DNA of 64,000 nucleotides. It comes from Gonium pectorale. Lineage: Eukaryota > Chlorophyta > Chlorophyceae > Chlamydomonadales > Volvocaceae. Positions 53,407 through 64,000 of this stretch are shown in pieces. The stretch is taken from positions 1 through 64,000 of the forward strand of contig LSYV01000136.1 of assembly GCA_001584585.1 (NCBI GenBank), written 5' to 3'. The notes under the pieces are model-generated. The model searched no databases and was not told the DNA's origin. It saw nothing but the letters and a program-made list of their open reading frames with translations. Positions within the stretch are counted from its first letter, which is position 1. Every line of letters begins with the position of its first letter. The position numbers and the translations under genes are program-made.

Positions 53407-53960
53407 CCTCGCGGGATCGATTTAACCGACTTTACCGTCTGGCTATAGCGAAAGGGAGAGGGAAGCAGTCAGCGGCAGCGCTCTACATAAAGACGTGCAC
53501 GGCGTACGGCGGCCTGCCCAACTTTAATACTATAATGCCATCATAGTAATAGCCGGCCTGATTCAACACGCGACGCAGCGGAATGACGTGCTTGGCACAG
53601 CGATGCAGTTGACGAAGGACCGGCAAGCCTGGGCATACTCACGCAACATGCCTTGACCCGGGGGTTGTAAGGCTTCATGGTTGGACATGAGCTCGGCTTT
53701 CTGCTTGGAAGCAATGCGGACGGACGCGAAGGTACCTCATTTGTCACCTCGGACCTCCCACACTGTGCATGAACGGTATCATATCCGTGGCGGATAGGTT
53801 AGGTGCGGCGAGGAGCGGAGCCGGCAGCACTGACCGTCGTGCGACCCCACCACGGGTTTTGGAGGCCTCTGCCGACACCTATGCCATGTCGCGCTTCAGT
53901 TTAACGGTATCACTGCCATAGCCTGTTAGGCGGCACAAACGCAAGATGTCCTGCCAAAAG

Positions 53961-54194
53961 GGACAAGGACTCAAGGAGGCTCGTGGAGCTTCCCTCCGTC
54001 GGCGACTGGTCGCCGCTTTGGCCACGCCAAGCAGTGGAGGGAACCCGACGTTACATTACGTTACCTACTAACCAGTAGGACAAGGACTCAAGGAGGCTCG
54101 TGGAGCTTCCCTCCGTCGGCGACTGGTCGCCGCTTTGGCCACGCCAAGCAGTGGAGGGAACCCGACGTTACATTACGTTACCTACTAACCAGTA
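53961..54194. repeat. Perfect tandem duplication, 2 x 117 bases
   Basis: The unit at 53961-54077 is repeated at 54078-54194 with no difference seen. It starts GGACAAGGACTCAAGGAGG and ends ACCTACTAACCAGTA. Each unit contains the complementary words CTCCGTC/GGCGAC and the short repeat ACGTTACATTACGTTACC. No coding role is apparent. Confidence 0.95.
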
Positions 54195-55286
54195 GATAGG
54201 TCACGTCGGGGCCCTAGCCTAGGCCGGGCGCATGCCTTTTAGGCTGCGCTGACGCTGCTGGGTTGCTAAGACAGTGCCAGTGCTAAGACGCCAAAGTGCT
54301 TTTTGAAATTTTGCAGGGCACTGTCCCAGGGTGAGAGTGGTGGAGGATCTCCAAGCTCGGAGCATATGGAAACGTCGCGAGAACAGGCCAGCCTGCGCCG
54401 CCCAGCGCGTCCCCAAGGCCACGGAAGCACCTCGGTGGCGCAGCGGCGGCTTTCCGGCCTCTGGCGAATTCCCCTTCAGATTGGCAGCGAAGTCAGGAAA
54501 CCTGTTGCCCATGCCTGCGTGTATGGCGGGGGCACAAGAGTTGCTTGATGCCCTCGAAGCAGGTTCAGGTAGGCCATCCTTGTACATCTCATACCGGTAC
54601 CAACAGTCCATGGCTACAATGATTGCGTCGGCCAGGGCCCCGTCGCCCCAACTGCCACTCGCTGATCCACCCGCCACGGCTGTCCCCCGTGTGACTACTG
54701 TCTTTGCTTCACGCCGTCCATGCCTCTGCATCCCTGCCTCTGTGCCTGTTTCCATGCACTGGCCGCTGTTCCGCACGTGCCCCGACAGGCGGTGGGGATC
54801 TGCCCTCCAGACCGCCGCCTGTCCCTCTTGGGACCTTGGCTTTATCGCCGTCTCCTCGTTCCTTTGCCCCGTTTCCCCGAGCCCGTGCACGTAGGACTCG
54901 CTGCCGTACCTGGGCCCCCCCACCTCGCCCGTGCGGACTCCCGCCTCTCTCTGCCAGTCCATCGGCGGCCACCTTCGGGGACGGGAGTGCTATGGCCTGC
55001 TTCTGCGCGCCAACCATGTCCACATGCCCGCAACTGCTTCGAGCGCAGACGGTACCTGACTCCATGTTTCTGTCGTCCATTCCAGGTCTGTATTACGCCA
55101 ATCGGCGGTTCGGGGGTACGGGCTGGGCGCCCCGCAAATGGTAACCGCTGGCCGCCGATTGACTGGTCACCTCGTCGACCGCTCGCCGGACCCTCGCCCC
55201 CTCTACTTATAGCCAGGTAACTTTTCTGGTGACACACCGGGAGGGCCCGTCTGCTCGTATACCTCGCCCGCCATGCCTTGTACTCG

Positions 55287-55369
55287 GCGCCCTGCTGGAA
55301 ACATCACACCCTCGGGTGTGTATGTCCGTAGAGGCTGCCTTCCCCGTTTCTGGTTCTCTTTTGTTTTAC
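55287..55369 (+). repeat. Dispersed repeat R1, diverged copy
   Basis: CGGCGCCCTGCTGGAAACAT, CCTCGGGTGTGTATGTCCGTAG, GGCTGCCTTCCCCGTTTCTGG and TTCTCTTTTGTTTT follow the R1 order with many substitutions. It shares the CCCGTTTCTGGTTCTC variant with the purine-rich tail at 40870-40910. Confidence 0.65.
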
Positions 55370-56963
55370 AATGGCGATAACATCGCCAGAACTGGTGTGC
55401 AAGGCCCTCTTTAAACGAAAGCATCAAACTGATGAGGCAGCTGCCTCTGCAGCGCCTCTGTCGACGTGCACACCCCTGCACACCCGGGGGTACTTTGGGA
55501 AGGCGTCTGCCACTGCGTCTGCCACCTTTATGCTACTGCCCGTGACCCGCAGGACCGAAGCACCCGGGCCCCATCGCAGCGCCTGCACCGCGCCGCACCG
55601 GCTGTAGCAGCGCCGCGCTCTCCCGACCGCAGCGGTGCACCGACAGAACCTAACACAGCCAGCGCTTTGTGCACGAAGCCGTACAGGACGGCGCGGCGCC
55701 GAGGAGGCCCCAGCCGCTGGTATGAACGAATCAAATGCGATCGCGGCGGCAGCGATGGCCGCGTCGTGGTGTCCCCAGCGGCTGGCTCCGCGGCAGCATC
55801 AGCAAGTGGTGGCCGGCCACTTGCAGTGGCCGGCCATGAGACGCGGACGTTGGGGACGCAATGCCGCGCTGGCGACGCAAGCTGTAGGTGCAGCTGCGTG
55901 TCCCTTGCCGACTCCACGACCGACCTCACGCCTCCAACGACCGCAAGCTCAGCGACTGTGACGTAATGGCCGAAGCGGCGACACCACCTACCGCGCAGAC
56001 CGTCATACATTCTTCCATCGTGTATGCGCTTCGGCGTTCGCTACGTGACCCGTTTCCCTTCTTCACTACCACCTGCCGCGCGCCCCCGGTCCTTCTGTGC
56101 CTGGACGGAAGAAACATCCCTCCAGCTACCTTGTTTTGCAGGGGCGGCACGGGCGCTGGCTGTGGCTCGGTCGCCCACCCCACGGGGCGGTATTGGTACC
56201 GGAGTCTGGCAGGCGTCACCGTCTCCGCCTGAGGCCTCTGCGCAGTCAGCATCCCCGTGCTCCGCACCGTCAGCCCAGGCCCCGCCAGCCGTTGTGCCAG
56301 CAGGCAAGGTAGCCGCACGATCAGCCTCCAGGGAGGCGCCAGCCGACCTACCCGCGAGTTCAGCACCTCAGCAGGCGACACCTTCGGCACAGACCCGTCA
56401 GCAGCAGCAGCACCGGCAGCCCCACGCGTCGCAGCGGCCAAAGCAAGGGAAGCAGCTCCCTCCGCCATTATTGCCGTCAACGTCCGGACCAATTGCCCTC
56501 CCACCGCCCTGTTTGGGTGCGATGTCGTCAGTCGCGGCGGAGGCCTCGCGCTCAGTCACAGGGTGCACGCTGAGTTTGGTGGTTGGGCTTGGGGTTCGGA
56601 GGGTGTGGTTGGTTTTCAGTGGTGGTTGTTGCGGGGTGGTGCGTTCTGGGTTTTTGGAGGTGCGGTTCCCTTCATGGGGCAGGTGCCTTTTGCTGCTCTG
56701 ATTCGGAGGGTCGCAGGGGGGGCAGGGGTTCGGATTGCCGGCTTTTGCTAGGGGACGGGATTGGTTTGCTGCCTGTGCTCCGCGGGTCCTTTCGGTCTGT
56801 TTCCTTCCTGTCCTGGTGGATCGGCTGCCCTAGTGGGTCAGCTCCTCCTTTCCTTTGTTTTCGTCATCTTGCCTTCCTGTTCTGTGGTCTTTAGGTGCAG
56901 GGCTCCTTCTCTTCTTGTGTGCGCCGTAGGTGTTTGGTCTTGGCTGACGTGGTGCGCTGTAGT

Positions 56964-57058
56964 TAGGGCAGGTTTTCGGTGGTTCTCGTCACGGGAGGGC
57001 TGCCTGTCCCTCCCGTTGTCGGTGCCCTTTCTCGCCTCTCCGCCTGTAACCTTTCCAT
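56964..57058 (+). repeat. Dispersed repeat R2, copy 2
   Basis: It matches 41468-41562 over about 95 bases: AGGGCAGGTTTTCGGTGGTT, CTCGTCACGGGAGGGCT, TCCCTCCCG and GCCCTTTCTCGCCTCT. It ends a few bases before an R1 copy. Confidence 0.85.
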
Positions 57059-57068
57059 ATAAGATAAA

Positions 57069-57150
57069 CCCGCTCGTCCTATTGGAAACGTCGCGCCTTC
57101 AGGTGCGGATGTCCGCAGAGGCGGGCTCTCTCGTCCGCTATAGCTTTCTC
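57069..57150 (+). repeat. Dispersed repeat R1, copy next to R2
   Basis: CCCGCTCGTCCTATTGGAAA, CGTCGCGCCTTCAGG, GATGTCCGCAGAGGCGGGCTC and TTTCTC follow the R1 order. It lies about ten bases after R2. Confidence 0.8.
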
Positions 57151-57684
57151 AGGATTTGATGCTAGTCAGGCACGGTCAGGCGGTGCTTGGGGGAACAGTG
57201 GAGTCGCTGCAGGGATTTTTGCTGGGTGGCCGTAAGGGTGTCGTCTCGAGCCTTATCCTCATGAACGCATGCAGTATATGCTCCTTGGCTTCCCTTGCAG
57301 GCTCACCCTGCAGACGGCGCTGCGCTGTGCGGGGCGGGGTGCTACAATGAGCCGTTAGGTGCACTGTTGATGTAGTGCCCCGCCCCGAATTCACACTACA
57401 TGGTACTGTAAAGCTGATACCCGCGTCACCACCTGGTACGTAGCGACAGCCCCACCGCAACGTTTGTCGTCTTTTCCAGGTCTGTACGTGCCTGTATCAC
57501 GCCGCCCTGCGGTCAAAGGTGTGGGCTAGGCCGGCTACGCGCCCCCGGGTCTAGTAATCGCTGGCCGCCGATGGGCTGGGAACTACATCCAACACCACGA
57601 GTCCACGACTGCCGGGTCTGCCGTCTCCACATCTCACGAGGTAAATTAGACGCTCCCCTACACTGGGAAGGTCCGCTTCGTCGC

Positions 57685-57800
57685 CCGCTATTGGCAACGT
57701 CGCACGCGTGTATATGACCATAAAGATGCTGAAAAAGCAAAAAGAAGAAGGGAAGGCCACGTGTCACTTGTCAAAACACACCCGAAGGTGCGACGTTTCC
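57685..57800 (+). repeat. Rearranged R1 copies
   Basis: A left half (CCCGCTATTGGCAACGTCGC, GTGTATATGACCATA) is followed by a purine-rich stretch and then by an inverted right half (ACACACCCGAAGGTGCGACG, TTTCCAG). This is the pattern of two R1 copies in opposite orientation that have lost their middles. Confidence 0.6.
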
Positions 57801-58041
57801 AGAAGTATGCCCAAGATTGCCCAAGGCAGGGTATGGTGGGCGACGGAATCACAGCAGATGGGCCCGGGCCCACCGCTGAGGTGGCCTTCACAGTTTCTGT
57901 TAGTTTCTGTTTTAGCCACTCATCACTGTAAGGTAAATTTTGTGGGTCCTCCCTCCATCATAACCTGCAACTATGGGACACTGACTCACGGAGTGACGTG
58001 CTAAGTGGCGACGGGCCGACGGCCACTACTGCTAGACCCAC

Positions 58042-58150
58042 GTCACATGTCTTGCTCTGTACCCGCCCGGACTATTGAACACGTCGCGCCTTCGGGCGTG
58101 TATGGCCATAGAGGCGGGCTCCCTCTTCCTGTGCAGGTTTCTCTTTTTTC
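58042..58150 (+). repeat. Dispersed repeat R1, well preserved copy
   Basis: From CGTCACATGTCTTGCTCTGT through the CGTCGCGCCTTCGGGCG block, GTGTATGGCCATAGAGGCGGG, CTCCCTCTTCCTGTGCAG and GTTTCTCTTTTTT. It is the inverted counterpart of 41151-41262 and gives the best estimate of element length, about 110 bases. Confidence 0.85.
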
Positions 58151-58615
58151 ACCCATGATTTGGCCTGACTTGCCGTCTGAACGAGCTGCACGCCCACTAC
58201 AGTAAAATTCCCCTGGCAGACAGAGTAAGAGCGCTGTAAGTGGAGGAGAGATCGGGAAGAAGGCTTCCTTCTACATTGCTGGCTTGGCCGGCTTTGGCGT
58301 GAAGAACCGTGGGTCACCGTCGTGATCACCGCCGTGAGAACCGTGGGTCGCCGCCGTGCTAGAGCTGATGTGGAGCGAGCTTATGCGTTGTTTGCACATG
58401 TCAAACCTGGAATCACACTGTTAACTTTGAATCAGGTGAGGTGTTGCCAAGATAGATATCCCAAAACGCCCACCCATCCACTCAATTGTTGTATCAATTG
58501 TAGTTGTTAATACACTATGCCTCGAATGTCTATCCAAAGCCGCGATTGTACGGTGCGCGAGTCGGCAAGTATACCAAGGAGGGCAAGACTGAAGCAGCCT
58601 TGAACACAATTCAAA

Positions 58616-60097
58616 ATGCTGAAGACTTCCACTCAGCGTGTGGCCGCGCCACAGCGCCTGCCCACTGCGGCAGTGCGCCGCGTGGTGGCTCGCTCCGCGT
58701 CAGTGGCTAGCCCGCCCGCCCCCGTGCAATTTCATCAACCGAAGCTGTCAGGCATTTACACAGAGCAGCAGTTCAAGATGGTTATCAAAGGCCTGGTCGC
58801 CTCGGGCAAGATGCCCGCCCACTTGGAACCGGCATGGGAGTTCTTTTATGACAATTACAAGCTAGCGGTATTGAACAGCGGCGTGGATGGTGCCGATGAG
58901 AAGCTGGTGACCCAGGTGCAGGCGTCCATCCTGGACAATGTGCTGAACCAGGCGGTGGACCCCTACACCTTCCCCTCCTTCCACTCGCGCCTCTTGGAGC
59001 CCTACAACTACTACGAGTTCGGGCAGCGCTATGTGGCGACGCTAATCGACTTCAAGAACTCCGTGCTGGGGTACCGCGAGCGTTGGGACCGTGTGCAGGA
59101 GCTGCTGGCGCAGAAGCACAACGTCGTGCTGCTTGCGAATCACCAGACGGAAGCTGACCCCGGCGTCTTTGCGCACATGCTGGCGGCGACGCACCCCAAC
59201 CTGTCGACCGACGTTATCTATGTTGCCGGTGACCGCGTCGTCACTGACCCCATGTGCAAGCCCTTCTCCATGGGGCGCAACCTCTTCTGCGTGCACTCCA
59301 AGAAGCACATGGACGATATCCCCGAGCTCAAGGCGGCCAAGATGGAGACCAACCGAAAGACGCTGGTGGCCATGCAGCGCAAGCTCAACGAGGGTGGCAC
59401 GCTCATCTGGATCGCTCCCAGCGGCGGCCGCGATCGCCCCAATGCCAACGACGAGTGGCTGCCCGACCGCTTCGACCCCTCCGCCGTGGAGCTGATGCGC
59501 AACCTTGTGCAGCGCGCCAAGCAGCCCGGCCACCTCATCCCTATGTCCATGTTCTCGCACCCCATGATGCCACCGCCCAAGACCCTGGAGAAGTCCATTG
59601 GCGAGCGGCGCGTCACCAACTTCACGGGCGTGGGGATCTCGTTGTGCGAGGAGCTGGACATCGCGTCCATCATCAGCGGCTCGGATGACAAGGAGGTGGG
59701 CTTGAGCACGTGTGGGAAATGGGATGCAGGGCTGGGTGTTGGGGCTGCTAGCTAGCCAAAGGAGGTCTGGTGGGCCGCTCGCCGGGTTTTCAGTCTCGGC
59801 CTTTTCGTGCCTGCATCGTGCCTTGCTCGGGCTTGATTTCCTGCACTGTGTCTTGCTCCGTGGTGCGAGCAACGCGGAATCCCCTCTCTGCGGTTTTGCA
59901 AGGCCGTCCTTACATGTTGACCTGTGCAAACGTCGCCCTCGTTGTATCCGCCCTCGCAGACCCAGCAGAAGGCACTTGCGACGGCTGCGCACACGGCGGT
60001 CACGGAGTCGTACGTGATGATGGAGAAGGCGATCAAGGACCCTGCCTTCCGGGCCACCCGGCCGGAGTTCAGCCAGCCCTGGGCCAAGAGCGCTTAA
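58616..60097 (+). CDS. ATS1: Plastid glycerol-3-phosphate acyltransferase
   Basis: It transfers an acyl chain from acyl-ACP to the sn-1 position of glycerol 3-phosphate in the plastid stroma, the first step of plastid glycerolipid synthesis. Exons 58616-59695 and 59960-60097 give 405 residues. The N-terminal 30-35 residues are a typical transit peptide (MLKTSTQRVAAPQRLP, then VRRVVARSASV). The soluble GPAT features follow: a helical domain (residues 40-140), then the catalytic box NHQTEAD at 175-181 with His176 and Asp181, YVAGDRVVTDPMCKPFSMGRNL, and the phosphate-contacting stretch LIWIAPSGGRDRP. The second exon gives the C-terminal helix and ends FSQPWAKSA, as plant enzymes end near SQPW. 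It is intron-poor compared with its neighbours. The ATG at 58616 is the first in frame with a transit peptide. Confidence 0.95.
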
Positions 60098-61980
60098 GGA
60101 GGGATAAACGCAAGTCCGTTCCGTATGGGTTTTGGGGTGGGGTCGTAGTATGGGACTTGGGGCTTAGTCGACACCGATGTGATGGATGGGTTTGGGAAAC
60201 CGTCTGCTTTGCGGTGTCTTGGTCAGAAACAATGCACCCAGCGTACGGAAGGAATCCAGGCGAAGCTCGCATTACGACAATCGAAGATTGTGTTGGGAGC
60301 AGTACGGTAGCAGGAGCGTGTAGCTGTCAATCTTGGCGCTGCAAGCATGCTTCATGCAAGTAGCTTGCCCTTTGTACGGACGATGTGTTATCAACGGGCA
60401 ATTAGGCTGGGCCAACTTTGCAGGTCCGCGCGCGGCACTTTGCGCCGTTGGCAATGCCGACCCCCTTTTCTATACCGAAATGAAGATTACGGCTGCCAAG
60501 ATATGCAGGCATTCACTACATTCACCCATGAGCGACGAAGGGGTATGTGGGCGCTTCTGGGGAGTGGCGGGGAGCGCGTGTGGTTCTGCTTGCTATGTGA
60601 GTCCTGAGTGAAACTGACACGTCATTTGTTACACGTTGCTGAAGATAATCCGAAGAATTCAGTCCTCCTTGTTGGCGCCCGTTGTGCGTCCGGTGCTTGG
60701 CGCTTGCGGTCCTGTTCGCTGCGGATGCCGGAGCAAGTTGTAAGTTGCTGTCCGTAGATCCTCTGATGGTTGAGAACATGTTGCCATGTTTGGCCGGGTC
60801 ACGTCAGCACAGCAAGCACGCGCGTAACCCATGCCAGTGCCAGGTGCCAGGCTGTTGCTGCCGGGACACGCCACGTGACGGGAATGTTACTGTCCGCGTT
60901 CCCTGATACTTGACACCGTCGCGACCGGCACGCCTCACCGTGCAACCGGGAGGCGCTGATGCTGAGCCGTCCGCAAGTCCACCCGAGCCCACGCCTGCTT
61001 TTGCCGCGTACTCAGCAACGCCAAACCCGCCACTTTGGGTTTTCGGCCTGGATGATGCAATGCAACGGTGGTGAGGGACGGAATGCGGTGACACCCTGCA
61101 GAAAGATCCCTGCCTTACCGTGAGGCCTTGCCTCGCCAGTAACGTAGCGTAACCCACTCCTTCTTGAACCACTTCAGGTAGCCATACTGGTGAAGCAGTC
61201 CAATTAGGAAAGGAAGTAAAAGATGTAGAGGAACGCAGACGGGGCCAAGACAGATTATCATTGAGTGACCGTCGTAGGATTAGTTACAATAAAGACTCTA
61301 CAAATTTCAAAAGTGAAGGACTTGAGGCGCGAAGCCAACAAGACTTTGTTTGCAGGCCTCTCCTAGCGAGCGTCCTACATTCAGGCTGGTCAGGCCTATA
61401 TCTCACGGTCCTCACACAAGGAATCCAGGAATAGCTAGGTGGTACGAATGAAAATCCAAACCCAAGCCGTGCCAATTCCCAGGGGTACACACGTGACATA
61501 GCCATGCCTATCCAGTCCATTGAAGCCGTAGAGACATCAGTAGTCACAGGGCTCCTTATGGTCTTGACCCTCGGCTGCGCCAGCTGCTGACTGCGACCAA
61601 CCCTGCTTGGCTCCCAATCAGTGGCAGGGCAGCTGCCCGCGACGGATGGACTCCTTATCTGACGCGAAGAGAGTGACCCCAGTTAATCTGGTTATGTCCT
61701 CCTTGAGAAACCCCTTAATGGTTAACCCCTTTCAGGAACATACGGCGGCCTTGCACTCCCTTGAACAAGATACGCCGGATTGACAGGCCACAAATGCCAA
61801 AAGCAGGAGGCGAGGCTCCTCGCACCTCTTTTGGTCAGGGCTGCCGGGACAATACCGCACGCAGGTTCTGCAGGGCACGGCACATCTGCCATCAGGCACC
61901 AGTTCAAGGCGAGTAGTCCCGGGCACTAAGGGTAAGCGGCATCCCGAACCGCTGGAAAGCTAAGTACGCAGGTCCAGGTC
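60098..61980. other. Intergenic region after GPAT
   Basis: This holds the GPAT 3' UTR (a TGTAA at 60739-60743 is a candidate signal) and otherwise no recognised complete gene. A single plausible minus-strand exon at 61119-61186 is listed separately. The block 61250-61950 is AT-richer and has no coding pattern. Confidence 0.5.
61119..61186 (-). CDS. Possible single exon, gene unknown
   Basis: On the minus strand a pyrimidine-rich tract with a branch-like CCTAATTG precedes CACCAG, then 68 open bases read YGYLKWFKKEWVTLRYWRGK and end before GTAAGG. Acceptor and donor are both good and the aromatic/basic composition is unlike chance GC-rich frames. I could not connect it to other exons. It may be a 3' exon of the partial gene to its right or belong to a separate small gene. 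Confidence 0.3.
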
Positions 61981-62025
61981 CAGGTGTTCAGTACGGCATC
62001 ATGGCAGAGCACCATACGAACTCAC

Positions 62026-64000
62026 CTGCAAAGCCTCAATCGCTGCTCGCTTGGCGGCACAGCCCTCTGGGGGCGCCTCGCGCCGCTCCTGTCCGCCGAC
62101 AGCCCATCCCGCCGACGCAGGTGTTTTGGTGCCCGCGAACCCAGCGGACGCGAGCCCGGGATGGGCCGCCCAGTCGTCCCGCTGGACCGACGCGGCGCCC
62201 GCGCCCGCCACGGGTGTGTCCATCGCATCCGCCATCAGCATGGCGTATCGGTGGGACCCCGATGGCGAGGCGGTCGACGGGTGTGAGACCGCAGCGCTGG
62301 CGTAGCCCTGCGCGGGAGTCGTCGCCAGAGACCGTGGGACTGGGGTCGGCCCGGCGACCGGCCCGNNNNNNNNNNNNNNNNNNNNCGGTCGGACCGGGCC
62401 GCCGGGCCGACCGTCCCGCGCCGGGCCCCGGCCGACCGGCCCCGACCGTCCGCGACGCCGACGAACGCGAGCGACGGACGCCGCCCGCTCGCCGCCGCAG
62501 CGCCCGGCGACGGCGCTGCCCAGCTCGCCTTGAAGCCCAGCTCGGGCGTCCCCAGCGCTAGTAGCCCCGGGGCCGGCGGCGCGGGGCCTGGCAGGCCGGC
62601 GTTGGCAGGGGCTGCGCTCAGGGACGCGAAGCGGCGCAGGCCGCCTGGCGCGGGCCGCAGCGAGGCCAGCAACATGGCCTGGCGCCGCACCGCCAGGGTT
62701 GCGGCCCAGGTGGCCACGTGGCCGTTGAGGGCGGGCAGCATGGCGGAGCCGCCCGGGAGGCCGGCCAGCGGGGGCGCGGGGGGCGGCAGGCGCAGCGTCC
62801 GCAGCGCTTCTAGCGCGTCCCGAACCCGGTGAGGCGCCCAGCAGGCGGGTGCGGCCTCCTCGTCAGACGGCGATATCTGCGAGCGGGGCAAACCGCGCAT
62901 AAATGGTTACGACGGCACGTGCGCACCACTTCCGCGCATGGAGACGTTGTTATCAGCGTGTGGCGGACGACAGCGGCGTCGATGTGGGCTCCCGGGCTGA
63001 GGAACAAGCTCCGGCTCAGCGCTGCGGCCGCGCAAGCAAAGCCCCCACGCTCAGGGATTGCCAATCCTGGACCCGCCTGCACAGTAGCGAGTCACGTCAG
63101 CATCCGCGCGACCTGTGGCGGCCCCCTCACCTCACCTCGGGAGCCGGCAGCCCCCAGCGCGCGGACGGCGAGGTGGCCGTGGCGCGGACCGCCGCCTCGA
63201 ATGCGCCAACCAGCTGGTTGAACGCCGCCACGGTGGCCGCCTGCGTGGCGCCGCCGGGCCCCTGCGTGTCCATCTCGGTCACCACCTCACCCACCGCCTC
63301 CACCGCCAGCCGCTCCAGGTCCACCGGCACCACCTGTTGGGCCGGCCGTTGGGCAGCGTCCGTCACGGTCGCATCTGATACGGCAGGTAGGCGGCATTGG
63401 GAGCTAGGCCGCAGCAGCCGAAACAAATCTCAGCGCGCGGCACTCGCGCCGAGGGTCCGTACCGCGGTCGTGGACATCGGTGCGTGCTTCCTTTCCGCCG
63501 TTGCGTCCGGGCTGCCATTACCTGCTCGTGCAAGGGGGCGCGCTCGGCCATGTACGCCAGCGCCTCCTGCAGCGCCGCGTGCGGGTTCCCCGCCAGCGAC
63601 GCCACGTGCATCTGGCCGCCCGTGCCCACCGTGGCCGCCAGCGCGGGGGGCCAGGACTGCGAGGCGGTGGCCTGCAGGTGCGTGCGGACGGCATCGGCTG
63701 CGTCGCCCTCCGCCAGCGTCAGCACGCACACGGGCGGGGCCTCCTGCGGCCGCAACTGCTGCAGCGACGGCAGGTACGACAGCACCGTACGCAGGCGCTC
63801 CCAGCTGCGGATCGGGGGAGGAACGGGCCAGAGGCCGAAGGCCCTGTGAAGGACAACGGGCGCGTGACGCCCGGGGATTTCGAGTGCATGTAGGCCAAAC
63901 CCGCCCCCAGGCATGTTCTCAGAACCGGCTGGGAAAGGCACGGCGCCTCAACCGCCGCAGCTCTATCACGGCGTCAGCGCACCTGCTCGCCAGGTCCTGG
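62026..64000 (-). CDS. Partial unrecognised gene running off the right edge
   Basis: Coding blocks on the minus strand: 63804-63522 (SWERLRTVLSYLPSLQQL through to MAERAPLHEQ), about 63374-63136 (VPVDLERLAVEAVGEVVTEMD), a block starting at 62876 (PSDEEAAPACWAPHRVRDALEALRTLRLP), and a block ending at 62026 (AAKRAAIEALQ before GTGAGT). The joins at 63136/62876 agree in phase; the join 63522/63374 does not, so at least one boundary is wrong or an exon is missed. An assembly gap at 62366-62385 breaks the model. The sequence is Ala-rich and helical with a Trp-Pro and Leu-Pro rich segment. The order of blocks faintly recalls the C-terminal part of SAC3/GANP mRNA-export proteins, but I cannot support that assignment. 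Confidence 0.5.
62366..62385. other. Assembly gap (20 N)
   Basis: Twenty unknown bases, flanked on both sides by a low-complexity G/C region built from words such as CGGTCGGACCGGGCC and GGCCCGGCCGACC (about 62340-62450). The gap size is probably nominal. Confidence 0.98.

Larger units (their letters stand above)
53407..58615. other. Repeat-rich intergenic region
   Basis: About 5.2 kb with no recognised gene. It contains a perfect 117-base tandem duplication (53961-54194), several R1 copies, one R2 copy adjoining R1, and a T/G-rich tract (56570-56900) unlike the rest. Long open frames on both strands at 54219-54962 and 55926-56751 overlap one another and lack catalytic motifs. They may be remnants of transposon proteins or chance frames. 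Recurring words such as CGCTGGCCGCCGAT (near 55150 and 57560) also point to old repeats. The last few hundred bases should hold the GPAT promoter. Confidence 0.6.

Noticed and set aside
54219..54962. 247-residue minus-strand open frame
   Set aside because: An overlapping plus-strand frame of similar length exists, no catalytic or structural motif is visible, and the region is repeat-rich.
59042..59992. 316-residue minus-strand open frame
   Set aside because: It is the shadow of the GPAT coding exon on the other strand.

Overview
This window is nuclear DNA of a green alga, most likely a Chlamydomonas-like or volvocine member of the Chlamydomonadales. The reasons are: GC-rich sequence; compact genes cut by many short GT-AG introns (20 exons in one gene, 17 in another); alanine- and glycine-rich linkers; TGTAA poly(A) signals; plant-type plastid proteins (a TRX z/CITRX thioredoxin and a plastid glycerol-3-phosphate acyltransferase); and a plant-type histidyl-tRNA synthetase with its long N-terminal extension. 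Exon models were built by hand from splice sites, reading phase and protein similarity; where stated, all exons join in frame.

Layout, left to right. 1-6.1 kb has almost no coding signal: one possible exon at 537-746 plus repeats. 6.2-6.9 kb is UFC1, the UFM1-conjugating E2 (+). 8.6-15.0 kb is a 17-exon gene (-) whose product joins an ACHT-like thioredoxin domain to a molybdenum-cofactor-sulfurase-like PLP domain without a MOSC domain. It diverges from cytosolic-type HisRS (15.3-22.1 kb, +). 23.6-28.6 kb encodes a very large, unrecognised TPR-containing protein (+). CITRX (29.8-31.0 kb, -) and LSM8 (31.4-32.5 kb, +) are a divergent pair, as are a TPR/MYND/SET protein of SMYD4 type (33.3-38.3 kb, -) and a phospholipid N-methyltransferase of the PLMT/PEMT class (38.6-40.0 kb, +). 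42.0-46.0 kb is a DUF2993/LmeA-like gene (+) whose second intron holds a decayed antisense reverse transcriptase. 47.4-51.8 kb is an unrecognised, probably plastid-targeted membrane protein (+), convergent with ribosomal P2 (52.6-53.4 kb, -). 53.4-58.6 kb is repeat-rich. 58.6-60.1 kb is the plastid GPAT (+). 62.0-64.0 kb is a partial, unrecognised minus-strand gene interrupted by a 20-base assembly gap.

The genes do not form one pathway. They serve translation (HisRS, P2), RNA processing (LSM8), UFMylation (UFC1), plastid redox and gene expression (CITRX), lipid synthesis (GPAT, PLMT) and probably protein methylation (SMYD-like). The most unusual item is the thioredoxin/Moco-sulfurase-like fusion. 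The most useful physiological hint is the PLMT gene, because the model Chlamydomonas reinhardtii lacks phosphatidylcholine. Three families of short dispersed repeats (called R1, R2 and R3 here) and a perfect 117-base tandem duplication account for much of the intergenic structure.
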